From Afipia sp. (GTDB lineage: Bacteria > Pseudomonadota > Alphaproteobacteria > Rhizobiales > Xanthobacteraceae), in NCBI GenBank assembly GCA_016201045.1, contig JACQDM010000002.1, forward strand, positions 496,001-560,000: DNA of 64,000 nucleotides, read 5' to 3'. The notes beneath the pieces are model-generated. The model had not been told where the DNA came from. It made no database searches and saw nothing but the letters and a program-made list of their open reading frames with translations. This document shows positions 43,193 through 53,114 of this stretch, in pieces (the stretch's first letter is position 1; each line of letters starts with the position of its first letter). The position numbers and the translations under genes are program-made.

Positions 43193-46100
43193 TTAGCCGA
43201 GCCGTCCTGCTGCGTGCGCGAGCAGCGTATAGACAAGGCCGGTCTCCGACATCAGCTGGTTGCGCAGGGCCGACGGCCCGCGCTCGTCGCGCGATACGTC
43301 GTCGAGCAATTTTTCGAACTCGTTGATGTAACGATCGACCGTCGCCTTGAAGTTGCGCTCGGCGCGATACTTGCGAGCGACCTCTTCGAACGCTTTCTGG
43401 CCTTGCGGCGTATAAAGCCGCTTGGTGAACGCCTTGCGCTCGCCACGCTGGTAGCGTTCCCACATTTCGGAGGCGAGATCGCGGTCAACGAGGCGCGTGA
43501 TATCGAGCGTAAGCTGCTCCAGCGGATTGCCGGACGGACCGCGCTGGCCGCGTCCGCGCGGCTCGTCGCCGCCATCGGCACGGTTCAACAGGTTCGAGAG
43601 CCAGCCGTCGCGATCATCGCTGTTCGGTGCAACCGGCGGCGCGTCGGTGCGGCGCGGACCCGACGGCGCGAATTCCGGCGGCGGCAGGCTCGATCCGCTG
43701 TCGCGCGGGCGCGGAGCGGGGCGGGACTCCTGACGAGCACCGGCAGTCGCCATCATCGGCTCTTCCTCGCGCACGCGCGCGGCGGTGGTCGTGACGTCAA
43801 GGCCGCGGCCGTGACGCGCGACGATGCGGTTGAGTTCGGCCAACGCCTCGATCTGATCGACGATGACCTTGCGCATCTGCGAGGTGCTCTCGGCGGCCTC
43901 CTGCGGCATTTCGAGAACGCCCTTGCGCAGTTCGGCGCGGGTGGCTTCGAGTTCGGTGTGCAGTTCGGCCGCCATCTGCTTCATGCTGTGAACGATGGAG
44001 GCGAACTTGTCCGCCGACTGACGGAACATCACATCGGCTTCGCGCGTGCCCTGGTCGTAGATTTCGGCCATCGCTTCTGCGGTCTGGCGGCGCTCGTCCT
44101 CGACTGCAAGACGCACGGATTCGAACTGGCGGCCGACCGAGGCCGAGCTTTCGCCGGCGGCTTCCGCCACGACCTGCGCGATTTCGCGCGCGCGGCCTTC
44201 GGCGGCATCGAGCGACTGATCGAGCAGGGTGGTGAAGCGGTGCAGCCGCTCATCCATGTCGAGCGTGCGCAGATCGATGGTATTGATCAGCGATTCAAGC
44301 TGGGTGTTGCGCTCGGTCACGGATTCCGCCGTGCTGATGTTGCTGGTCTCGATCAGATGCGCAGCATCCGCGAGCGCACGGCCGTGGCTTTCGAACTGCA
44401 CGGCAAGCGAGCCGAGATTGTCGAGCGCGCCGGCGGTGCGGCTATTGAAGATGTCGAGCTGTTCGGCAAGAGCAGCGCTCGACGTGCCGTTCTTGGTCGT
44501 GACATCGTTCATCGTTGTGACGAAATCGGCGACTCGCGTGACGAGCGTGCGCTCCAGCGTGTTGAGATTTTCGTGGGCGCCGGTGAGGGTTTCCTGCAGG
44601 AGGATGTTGCCCTCGCGCAGACGCTCGAACAGCGCCAGCGTGTCGGTGCGCAACGCCTTGTTGGTTTCCTGCAATTCGCTGATGGTGGTTGCTGCGACCT
44701 GACGCGACTGGTCGATAGCCGCACGCGAGCTTTCCTCGATATCCTTGAGCGATTTGTTGACGGCGCCGATGGCGACTTCGCTCGCGGTGTTGATCTGGCG
44801 GGCCAGATCCGACGAGTTGTTCATCATCGCGACGGTGAAGGCGCCGCCGTGGCTTTCGATGGACTTGAGAGCTTGATCGGTCGCGCTCGAAATGACGGTG
44901 GAGATTTCTTCCGACTTGCTGCCGATGGCTTCGACCAGCAGACCGCGCCGGCCGTCGATCATCTGGCTGAGCTGATCGGTCTGGTTGCGCAGTCCCTCGG
45001 TGATCGCATCGATGCGGCCGGTGAGGGCTGCGCCGAGCATATCGGTCGAGGTCGTCACGGTGCGCGAGACATCGTTGCTGATCGAGCGCAGCTGCGAGGC
45101 GACCTCGTTGAGTGCGCTCTCGGCCTCATTGGCGCTGGACTTGATGCCGAGCGACATTTCCTCCGAACGTGAAACGAGAATGTCGGCTGCGTTCTGCCCG
45201 CTGGCGATAACGCGCGCCGCTGCCGCTTCCACGCGGCTGTCGAGCAGGCTCTCGAATTGGCCGACGCGCGCGGCGATATCGGCGCTGACTGCACCGAAAC
45301 GGATTTCGAGGCCATCGTGCATTTCCTGGAAGCGCGCGGTCATGGTGGTGCCAAGCTGCGTGCTGCGGGTCTCGATGGCTTCGGCCAGCGCGGCTGCCTT
45401 GCCGGCGAGCGTCGAGTCGAGGCTTTCGACACGGCCATCCAGATTGTTCTGGAAATCGGTCAGGCGCTGGTCGAGTTTGGCGTGGATAGTCTCGCCGTGA
45501 TTGGTGACGCGGCTGTCGAACGAGTCGATGTAGCCCTTCAGGCTGTCATTGACGTTCTGGGTGTGGCTGCCCATGCGCTCGACGATTTCGCCGCCATAGG
45601 TTTTCACGGTGCGGTCGAACTCGGCAACATGGCGCGTAATCAGCGCGCCCAAGGTGCCGCTGTCGCGAGCGAAGCGCTCGGCGAGTTCAGCGCCCTGTTC
45701 CTTGATCAGGCCTTCGAACGAGGTGATCTGTCCCGACAGCGCTTCGTGCGCGGTCTCGGTCTGGCTCACGACCTTCTCGACCATCGCGTTGACGGTGGCG
45801 TCGAGCGACTCGCTCGCCTTGTCGCCGCTGACGAGGACGCGCTCGGCTAATTGGTCGCCGGCCGATTCGATCTTGTTAGCGAGATCGGCGGCGCGCAGAT
45901 CGATCTGCGAGAGCAGGGTTTCGCCGGAATTGATGATGGTGCCGTGCACGTTTTCGGTGCGCGCGGCGATGTCGTCGATGATGACGGCCGAACGCTGGCT
46001 GAAGTCACTGGCCGCGCGGTCGAGACGCTCGTTGAGCATGTCGTGGACGCGGTCGGCCAGATCGGCGAATTCCTCGTGAACGTGGCCGGTCTTGAAGTTC

Positions 46101-47125
46101 ATCGCGTTGGTGAGATTCTCGCTGGCGTCGAGCACCGTTGCAGCGGTGCGGTTCGACGCTTCCTCGAGACGGTCAAGCAGGTCGCCGCCGCGCTCGCCGA
46201 GCGCCACGATCATGGTGTCGCCGGCGGTCGTCAGCGAGCGGGTGATGTGCTCGGCGCGCTCTTCGAGAGCGTTGCTGATGTTGTTGGAAATTTCATCGAC
46301 GCGGCCCGTAATCGAGTCGCTGATCGTCGAGATGTCCTGACGCAGATCGATCTGCACGCCGGACAGCGCATTGCGAACCTGCTCGGCCTGGCCTGCAAGG
46401 TTCTCGCGCTGGGTCGCGATATCGTCGAGGAGGGCGCGGATGCGCACTTCGTTGTCGCTATAAGCGCGCTCGAGCGAGGAGACTTCATTGCTGACAAGCG
46501 CTTCGAGTTCGCCGGCTCGCGCAATCGCACGCTCGACGCCGTCGCCCATCGCGGCGACCTCGCGGCGGATCGCCTGACCGACGCTCACCATCGAGTCGCC
46601 CGCGAGCTTTTCCGGTTCGGAGAAGCGCATCGCCATCTGGGCCATCGATTGCGCGATGAGGCTCAGCTCCTGGCTGCGCCAGGCGAGCATCGCCATGAAA
46701 TAAAACAGAATAAGCGGTGCCAGAAACAGGCCGGCAAGACCGATCAGCGCCAGCGCGCCGCCGCCTTCCTGACCGGCAATGGATTCGAGCGCCGGCATGA
46801 ACAGGAAAGTGAGAATGCCGCCTGCGAGAATCCACAAGCCTGCGAAGATCGAAGCGACCGTGTAGGCGCTGCGGCGCGGACGGCCCTTCTGGATGGTCTG
46901 CAGCATTTCGCCGATCGCTTCGCGATCGTCGTTGGCTGGGCGCGCAAAACGCGAAGGCTGAAGGCCGTCATCGTCGGCGCGAAGATCGAGCGGAAGACTT
47001 GTCGTGTCGCGGCGGAGCGAGCTGCGGCGTCCGCTTTCGGATTTGGGACTGTCGATGCTCAGCGCATCCTGGATAGCCGACATTGCGACTTCGGTTGGAT
47101 CCTTGATCTTCGGATTTTTTGCCAT
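43193..47125 (-). CDS. Giant membrane-anchored coiled-coil protein, growth-pole-ring (GPR/RgsE)-like
   Basis: This 1310-residue protein has two N-terminal membrane helices (~88-110 and ~123-146). A ~1000-residue helical region follows with repeated ~80-residue blocks, each carrying ERxxxSG-like and ETLLSQIDLRA-like motifs. A distinct C-terminal domain (~1190-1305) starts near LVDRDLASEMWERYQRGERKA. The stretch after the second helix, RSQELSLIAQSMAQMAMRFSEPE then RREVAAMGDGVERA and RAYSDNEVRIRALL, resembles the N-terminal part of the Agrobacterium GPR and Sinorhizobium RgsE polar growth proteins as I remember them. GPR is longer (about 2100 residues), so a shorter homologue or a TipN-like polarity factor is possible. 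Confidence 0.68.
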   Translation of the reverse strand: MAKNPKIKDPTEVAMSAIQDALSIDSPKSESGRRSSLRRDTTSLPLDLRADDDGLQPSRFARPANDDREAIGEMLQTIQKGRPRRSAYTVASIFAGLWILAGGILTFLFMPALESIAGQEGGGALALIGLAGLFLAPLILFYFMAMLAWRSQELSLIAQSMAQMAMRFSEPEKLAGDSMVSVGQAIRREVAAMGDGVERAIARAGELEALVSNEVSSLERAYSDNEVRIRALLDDIATQRENLAGQAEQVRNALSGVQIDLRQDISTISDSITGRVDEISNNISNALEERAEHITRSLTTAGDTMIVALGERGGDLLDRLEEASNRTAATVLDASENLTNAMNFKTGHVHEEFADLADRVHDMLNERLDRAASDFSQRSAVIIDDIAARTENVHGTIINSGETLLSQIDLRAADLANKIESAGDQLAERVLVSGDKASESLDATVNAMVEKVVSQTETAHEALSGQITSFEGLIKEQGAELAERFARDSGTLGALITRHVAEFDRTVKTYGGEIVERMGSHTQNVNDSLKGYIDSFDSRVTNHGETIHAKLDQRLTDFQNNLDGRVESLDSTLAGKAAALAEAIETRSTQLGTTMTARFQEMHDGLEIRFGAVSADIAARVGQFESLLDSRVEAAAARVIASGQNAADILVSRSEEMSLGIKSSANEAESALNEVASQLRSISNDVSRTVTTSTDMLGAALTGRIDAITEGLRNQTDQLSQMIDGRRGLLVEAIGSKSEEISTVISSATDQALKSIESHGGAFTVAMMNNSSDLARQINTASEVAIGAVNKSLKDIEESSRAAIDQSRQVAATTISELQETNKALRTDTLALFERLREGNILLQETLTGAHENLNTLERTLVTRVADFVTTMNDVTTKNGTSSAALAEQLDIFNSRTAGALDNLGSLAVQFESHGRALADAAHLIETSNISTAESVTERNTQLESLINTIDLRTLDMDERLHRFTTLLDQSLDAAEGRAREIAQVVAEAAGESSASVGRQFESVRLAVEDERRQTAEAMAEIYDQGTREADVMFRQSADKFASIVHSMKQMAAELHTELEATRAELRKGVLEMPQEAAESTSQMRKVIVDQIEALAELNRIVARHGRGLDVTTTAARVREEEPMMATAGARQESRPAPRPRDSGSSLPPPEFAPSGPRRTDAPPVAPNSDDRDGWLSNLLNRADGGDEPRGRGQRGPSGNPLEQLTLDITRLVDRDLASEMWERYQRGERKAFTKRLYTPQGQKAFEEVARKYRAERNFKATVDRYINEFEKLLDDVSRDERGPSALRNQLMSETGLVYTLLAHAAGRLG

Positions 47126-47524
47126 GTGCCGTGTACGCCCTTACCGTTACGCATTCCAACAAGCGCCGCAAAACTTGGCCGGTCGCGCCTGGAATGTAGC
47201 CCCAATACTCGTGAGCAGTGCGATCGTGAATTCCCGCCCGCCCAGCGGGTTGTCACGGACTTCTCCAAACATCCTATTGGCTCGGCGGCGCGAATGAAAT
47301 GCCGCGCGTTAAGATCATTTTAATCATCGTTAATCCGCGCGCGCAAAAAATTAAGTAATCACCGCCATTTACGAGCGCTTTCGGAGAGATTGCGTCGCCG
47401 CCGAACCTCAATGATGGCAAAAAGGCGGCAGGTACGCGTTACGTTCCGTTAACCAGACCTGTGATTGGGTCGCGTTCAACGCGGTTCCCAACGCTTCGGA
47501 GCCGTTAGAACTCGGGTCCGATCA
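47126..47524. other. 399-bp divergent intergenic region
   Basis: This gap separates the GPR-like gene (leftward) and the Hpt gene (rightward). It has an AT-rich core from about 47309 to 47360, unusual for this GC-rich window, with a CtrA-type box. I see no gene or RNA feature in it. Confidence 0.7.
47309..47323. promoter_or_regulatory. Candidate CtrA binding box
   Basis: TTAA-GATCATT-TTAA is a perfect TTAA-N7-TTAA match; another TTAA lies at 47330-47333. It is 184 bp before the GPR-like start and about 200 bp before the Hpt start, so CtrA could act on either. Confidence 0.5.
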
Positions 47525-47902
47525 ATGCCTCTCCATCTGGAACAGGTTCACTGGATGCCTTCGCCGCCGCTTGTTCCCGAAGACCCGCCCATCGATCTCC
47601 AACATCTCGCACGCATGACGCTCGGAGAGCCGGGGCTTGAGCGAGACGTGCTGTCGATGTTCGTAACCCAGAGCCGAGATCTGATGCAGCGTCTTGCGCA
47701 ACTGCCGGATGACTCCGCCGCGATAGCCCACACGCTGAAGGGTTCGGCGCGTGCGATCGGTGCTTTCCGTGTCGCCGACGCAGCGCTGCATCTGGAGGGC
47801 GCATTGCGCGACGAGCACGATCTGACGGTTGCACTCGAGGCGCTTCAGGATGCGCTGGACGAGGCGACAGCCGCCATCGACGGCATTTTGCGGCGGTCCT
47901 GA
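47525..47902 (+). CDS. Stand-alone Hpt phosphotransfer protein
   Basis: This protein of about 125 residues consists of one Hpt four-helix domain. The phosphorylatable His69 is in IAHTLKGSARAIGAF, which matches the family H-x-LKGSA-x-x-GA core. It has no kinase or receiver domain and probably relays phosphate between unlinked two-component proteins. The first residues (to about 20) look unstructured, and ATG 47525 is chosen over the longer frame. A partner histidine kinase is not in the window. Confidence 0.82.
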   Translation: MPLHLEQVHWMPSPPLVPEDPPIDLQHLARMTLGEPGLERDVLSMFVTQSRDLMQRLAQLPDDSAAIAHTLKGSARAIGAFRVADAALHLEGALRDEHDLTVALEALQDALDEATAAIDGILRRS

Positions 47903-48002
47903 CCCTTAAAATCCCTGTATTTCTTGGCATTTGTAGCGCTGGCATCCTGCGGATTGACCCGTTATAGGACTGCATCGCTATTTCACCGCAGCACGAGATA
48001 TT

Positions 48003-48323
48003 ATGGTCAAGATCAACTTCACCGATCACACGGGCACCAAGCGCACGGTCGAAGCCGAAGTCGGCTCCACGGTGATGGAAGCTGCCATCCGCAATGCCAT
48101 ACCCGGTGTCGAGGCCGAATGCGGCGGCGCCTGCGCCTGCGCGACCTGCCACGTTTATGTCGATGAGCCGTGGGGCGAGAAGGTCGGCGCGCCGACGCCG
48201 ATGGAAGAAGACATGCTCGATTTCGGTTTCGACGTGCGGCCGAATTCGCGGCTGTCGTGCCAGATCAAGGTGACGGAAGACCTCGAAGGGCTTTCGGTGA
48301 CGACGCCGGAGCGGCAGGCTTGA
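48003..48323 (+). CDS. Adrenodoxin-type 2Fe-2S ferredoxin
   Basis: This 106-residue ferredoxin has the cluster motif ECGGACACATCHVYV at 39-53 (Cys40, Cys46, Cys49) and the fourth Cys in RLSCQI near 86. The Cys-x5-Cys-x2-Cys spacing is that of ISC-Fdx/FdVI proteins that serve Fe-S assembly and P450s. A ferredoxin-NADP reductase gene lies about 1 kb downstream and may supply its electrons. It ends at a strong terminator. Confidence 0.93.
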   Translation: MVKINFTDHTGTKRTVEAEVGSTVMEAAIRNAIPGVEAECGGACACATCHVYVDEPWGEKVGAPTPMEEDMLDFGFDVRPNSRLSCQIKVTEDLEGLSVTTPERQA

Positions 48324-48340
48324 AATCGATCGCCTGAAAC

Positions 48341-48367
48341 AAAACCCCGGATCGCTCCGGGGTTTTT
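48341..48367. terminator. Strong bidirectional intrinsic terminator
   Basis: ACCCCGGA (48344-48351) pairs with TCCGGGGT (48356-48363) around TCGC, with A-rich and T-rich flanks extending the stem. It separates convergent ferredoxin and DUF3551 genes. Confidence 0.92.
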
Positions 48368-48388
48368 CATTTTGCGGTCAGATCGACA

Positions 48389-48670
48389 TCAATAATCGCG
48401 GCGATAGCGCCGCTTCAACGGGCGCTCGACCGGCACAGGCTGCGCATAGGCATAGCGCCAGTTGTCGTAGCAGCTTCCGTTCAATCCCAGTGCCGACATC
48501 TGGCACTGTTGAATGGATGTGTATTCGCAGCGCTCGATCATGCCAGACCAGCCTTCGACGTAGGACAGGCAGACCGGATACTGCACCGCCTCGGCGCGCG
48601 TCGCCGAGGTCAGGAGCGCAGGCGCGGCGAGCAGCGCTGCCGCTGCAAGCATCAGAGCGTATTTCTTCAT
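48389..48670 (-). CDS. Exported DUF3551 protein
   Basis: This 93-residue protein has a signal peptide (residues 1-28, cleaved near ATRAEA). The mature part has DUF3551 features: YPVCLSYVEGWSGMIERCEYTS and QQCQMSALGLNGSCYDN, whose Cys residues probably form disulfides. DUF3551 is abundant in Bradyrhizobium and relatives, and its function is unknown. The C-terminus is Arg-rich (LKRRYRRDY). Confidence 0.85.
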   Translation of the reverse strand: MKKYALMLAAAALLAAPALLTSATRAEAVQYPVCLSYVEGWSGMIERCEYTSIQQCQMSALGLNGSCYDNWRYAYAQPVPVERPLKRRYRRDY

Positions 48671-48750
48671 GTTGTTTTCCTTTGCCTGTTCGTTCGACGG
48701 TTCGACATTCGTTTCGGTTCAATGCCGCTACTTGAATTCGGTTTCGCGCA

Positions 48751-49194
48751 TCATCCAGGCATCATCCACGGCTTGAACTTCGCGATGATGTCTTCGGGCA
48801 CCGCAACCGGCTTGCGCGTCGCCTGATCGACCAGAACGGTGATCGCGTCGGCGGACGCCGCGCAGCTACCATTTGAAAACACCACCTGAGAGTAAGACAC
48901 CGACGAGCGTCCGATCTTCCCGACGCCGAGACCGAGTTCGATCGTGCCGGGCCAGCGCACCTCGGCCCTGAATGTAATGTCGAGGCGAACCAGCATCCAG
49001 CTCAGGCCTTCCGGCATCAGGCCGTACTGCGGATTGCGAATCAGGGTGACGCGCCCGGTCTCGAAATAGCTCGCGAACACCGCATTGTTGACATGCTGCT
49101 GCGGATCGAGGTCTGCGAAGCGCACATTGTCGGCCAGCCGAAAGGGATAATCTTCCAAGCGGGGGGACGAATTCAGGCGGGCAGGTGCGTTCAA
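48751..49194 (-). CDS. Acyl-CoA thioesterase-like hotdog protein
   Basis: This 147-residue protein has a hotdog fold with the YbgC/FadM-type active-site stretch VRFADLDPQQHVNNAVFASYFE, in which the first Asp is the likely catalyst. It probably hydrolyses acyl-CoAs; its physiological substrate is unknown. I start at TTG 49194 because GGAG lies 8 bp upstream and the product begins MNAPARL. A GTG 72 bp further upstream is in frame but has no ribosome-binding site. Confidence 0.82.
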   Translation of the reverse strand: MNAPARLNSSPRLEDYPFRLADNVRFADLDPQQHVNNAVFASYFETGRVTLIRNPQYGLMPEGLSWMLVRLDITFRAEVRWPGTIELGLGVGKIGRSSVSYSQVVFSNGSCAASADAITVLVDQATRKPVAVPEDIIAKFKPWMMPG

Positions 49195-49276
49195 GGGCCG
49201 ATCTCCGGGACGATGTTGCTTTATGGGAAAATCAGGGCAATCGACAGCCGAAATTCGCCTTCTCACAATGCGTTAG

Positions 49277-50431
<1,155 letters not shown>

Positions 50432-50485
50432 ACTTAAACCGTCACGACTGCGACTGACTCCGAACCTGAATTTGGAGAAGTTGTT

Positions 50486-51103
50486 ATGGGTTTCTACGAT
50501 CGTTACGTCGGGCCGCGCATCGTCAGCGCGTTGTGCTCGCTCAAGGATGTCGCCGAGCAGCGGCAATTCGTGCTTCCGCAGGCGCGCGGCGTCGTGCTGG
50601 AAGCGGGTTTCGGTTCCGGCTTGAATCTTCCTTATTACGATTCCTCCAAAGTCACGCGGGTAATCGGCGTCGATCCGGGCGAGGGATTTCTCGCGCTCGC
50701 GGACGCGCGCGTGAAGGATGCAAAGGTGCCGGTCGAGCTGATCCGCGCGCCGGCCGAAAAAATTCCGCTCGCCGATCACATCGCCGACACGGCGGTTCTC
50801 ACCTACACGCTCTGCTCCGTGGGAGAGCCGGAAAAAGTGCTCGGCGAAATCCGCCGCGTGCTGAAACCGGACGGCCTTTTGATTTTCTGCGAGCACGGCA
50901 GAGCGGACGACGCATCGGTGGTGCGGTGGCAGGATCGGCTCAATCCGATCTGGAAGAAACTCGCCTGTGGCTGCAATCTCAATCGCGATACGGCGGCGCT
51001 TCTGAAGGACGCTGGCTTTTCGATCGGTGCGATGGAGCGCTTTTATTTGCCGAACGCGCCGAAGCCCGTCGGCTTCACCTGCCGCGGCGTCGCAACTGCG
51101 TAG
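50486..51103 (+). CDS. Class I SAM-dependent methyltransferase
   Basis: This 205-residue protein has VVLEAGFGSGLNLPYY near 36-51 (motif I) and VIGVDPGEGFLALA, then TYTLCSVGEPEKVLGEIRRVLKP, all in class I methyltransferase order. It belongs to a group often annotated UbiE-like or phospholipid methyltransferase-like. The Cys pair LACGCNLNRD and the short length fit a small-molecule or lipid substrate. It is preceded by GGAG and follows the reductase by 54 bp. Confidence 0.82.
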   Translation: MGFYDRYVGPRIVSALCSLKDVAEQRQFVLPQARGVVLEAGFGSGLNLPYYDSSKVTRVIGVDPGEGFLALADARVKDAKVPVELIRAPAEKIPLADHIADTAVLTYTLCSVGEPEKVLGEIRRVLKPDGLLIFCEHGRADDASVVRWQDRLNPIWKKLACGCNLNRDTAALLKDAGFSIGAMERFYLPNAPKPVGFTCRGVATA

Positions 51104-51275
51104 CCGCCATCGGCCAAATCCGGCTGTGCTATCCATTGATCGGCAGCGTGCGGGTGCTATGGTTGCGCACAGGGAGCGGCTTATGAGATGCCGCGCGCCG
51201 ATATTCGCGGGTGTCCGGTTTTCTTTATAAAACTTTGCGTATTACTTTTTCAGTTTTGATCGAGTGCGGTTCGGC

Positions 51276-53114
51276 ATGACCCTTCGAACAGCCGTCATTG
51301 TGGATGTGCGCCCGACCGATGCAGGCGGGAAACTCGATTCAAAAATCGTGAGCTGGCTGCGCGGGATCGGCCTTCGTCAGGTGCGGCTCGTCTGCGGCTT
51401 GACGATGTTCGCCTACATCTTTTCGCACTTCTTCAATCACGCGCTTGGAAACTATTCATATCCGTTGATGGAGACGTGGCTCCGGTTTCACGTCTGGTGG
51501 TGGCGCATACCGGCGGTCAATTTCGCGCTTTATACCGCTGCCGCAATCCATCTGTCGTTGGGCATTTGGGCGCTCTACCAGCGGCGGCACTTTCGCTACA
51601 CGGCCATTGAAGTCACCCAGCTCTTGCTGGGCCTCAGCATTCCCTTTCTGGTCGCAAGTCATCTCGGGGTGACGTGGCTCGGAAGCGTTTTGTTCGGTCG
51701 CGATCCGCTGAATTATGCCACGCCGTTATTCGCATACTGGGTCAATCGACCGCACATGGTCGCTGTTCAGTTCGTGCTGATGACGGTTGCCTGGATACAT
51801 GGCTGCATCGGCATCTATTTCTGGTTGCGCCTGAAACCCTTTTTCAAATGGGCGGCACCGTTTTTGCTGGCGGTGGCTGTGTTGCTTCCGCCGCTTGCCA
51901 TGAGCGGTACCCATCGGGGAGCTTTTGAGGTTGCGCAGCTAATGAAATCGCCACCCGGATGGCGCGCCGAGAATTTCAAACCTACGCCGCCGGCGCAACG
52001 CACCGTGATCGACGACATCACCCTGTTTTATTTTCCGATCTTTTACGGCGGCGCCATCGTCCTTGCATTGATGGCGCGAAGCGCTCGCTCTCTGTTCGAG
52101 CGCCGGCGCGGCAGCATCACCGTGTCTTATCCCTATCGAAAGGTGCGCGTACCCAGGGGTTTGTCTCTGCTGGAAACCAGTCTGCGCTTCAATATACCCC
52201 ATGCGAGTGTTTGCGGGGGCAGGGCACGATGCTCGACCTGCCGCGTTCGTGTTGTCAGCGACAATGCCACGTTGCCGCTCCCGTCGGGTCGTGAGGCATT
52301 CGTCCTTGCTCGCGTCGGAGCGAGCGGCAATTCGTCGATACGTCTGGCCTGCCAGTTGAAGCCGCATGCCGATGTGGCCGTCATCCCTGTGCTGCCTGCC
52401 GATATCGGCGCCGATTTCGTCCGCAATCGCAACCGCGTCAACATTGGCGAGGAGCGGTATGTCGTCAGCATGTTCGTGGATATGCGCGGATCGACAAAGC
52501 TCGCAGAACTCCGTCTGCCGTTCGATACTGTCTTCCTCATCAATCGTTTTCTGGAGGCCGCCTCGCAAGCGGTGGTCGATGCCGGCGGTCAACCCAATCA
52601 GTTCGTCGGCGATGGTTTGCTGGCATTGTTCGGGCTCGATACCGATCGCGAAACAGCATGCCGGCAGGCAATACGCGCTTCGGCATTGGTCGCCTCAAAC
52701 GTCGACCGCATGAATCGCGAATTCGCATCCGAATTGCCGGAGCCGATCAAATTCGGCATCGGAATTCATGCGGGCGAGGTCATTATCGGCGATATCGGTT
52801 TTCGCGATCATGCGGTGTTCACGGCGGTCGGCGACGCGGTCAATGTCGCGGCCCGCCTTCAGGACATGACGAAGGCGTTGAATTGCGTCGTCGTCGTCTC
52901 GGAAGAGGTCTGCGAAAGCGCTGGCATCCGATCCGACGCGCTTTCGCGCAAAGAAGTCGAGATCCGCGGCAGAGACAATTCGATGATTGTCTATGCAGTG
53001 GCCGACGCGGTCTTGCTGGGCCGTCTGCTGGACGAGCAAGCGCGATCTGAAAATTCTGAAGCAGCGGCTACCGCGTTTCGGGTGTCGGAACCGGAGCAAT
53101 CGGTTCGCTCGTGA
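51276..53114 (+). CDS. Class III adenylate cyclase with heme-type membrane anchor and 2Fe-2S ferredoxin domain
   Basis: This protein of about 612 residues joins three modules. Residues ~34-270 hold about six membrane helices with His51, His55, His92, His129 and His175 near helix ends, suggesting a b-heme (SdhC/fumarate-reductase-like) anchor. Residues ~282-372 form a plant-type ferredoxin domain with Cys313, Cys319, Cys322 and Cys359. Residues ~394-580 form a class III cyclase with Asp402 (VDMRGST) and Asp446 (VGDGLLALFG) as metal ligands and later NVAARLQD. I infer cAMP synthesis controlled by redox state or quinone pool. Alternatives for the start are GTG 51264 and ATG 51276. The 3' end overlaps the convergent gene by 47 bp. 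Confidence 0.82.
   Translation: MTLRTAVIVDVRPTDAGGKLDSKIVSWLRGIGLRQVRLVCGLTMFAYIFSHFFNHALGNYSYPLMETWLRFHVWWWRIPAVNFALYTAAAIHLSLGIWALYQRRHFRYTAIEVTQLLLGLSIPFLVASHLGVTWLGSVLFGRDPLNYATPLFAYWVNRPHMVAVQFVLMTVAWIHGCIGIYFWLRLKPFFKWAAPFLLAVAVLLPPLAMSGTHRGAFEVAQLMKSPPGWRAENFKPTPPAQRTVIDDITLFYFPIFYGGAIVLALMARSARSLFERRRGSITVSYPYRKVRVPRGLSLLETSLRFNIPHASVCGGRARCSTCRVRVVSDNATLPLPSGREAFVLARVGASGNSSIRLACQLKPHADVAVIPVLPADIGADFVRNRNRVNIGEERYVVSMFVDMRGSTKLAELRLPFDTVFLINRFLEAASQAVVDAGGQPNQFVGDGLLALFGLDTDRETACRQAIRASALVASNVDRMNREFASELPEPIKFGIGIHAGEVIIGDIGFRDHAVFTAVGDAVNVAARLQDMTKALNCVVVVSEEVCESAGIRSDALSRKEVEIRGRDNSMIVYAVADAVLLGRLLDEQARSENSEAAATAFRVSEPEQSVRS

Noticed and set aside
43193-47125. Possible tandem DNA repeats in the coiled-coil gene
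   Set aside because: The repeats are at protein level and diverged; I saw no near-identical DNA copies.
43214-47323. Two long plus-strand frames opposite the giant coiled-coil gene
   Set aside because: They mirror the coiled-coil codons and contain no domain; the minus-strand protein has membrane helices and a conserved C-terminal domain.
47439-47452. Second CtrA-like site (TTAC ... TTAA)
   Set aside because: The spacing is 6 rather than 7 bp and the first half-site is imperfect.
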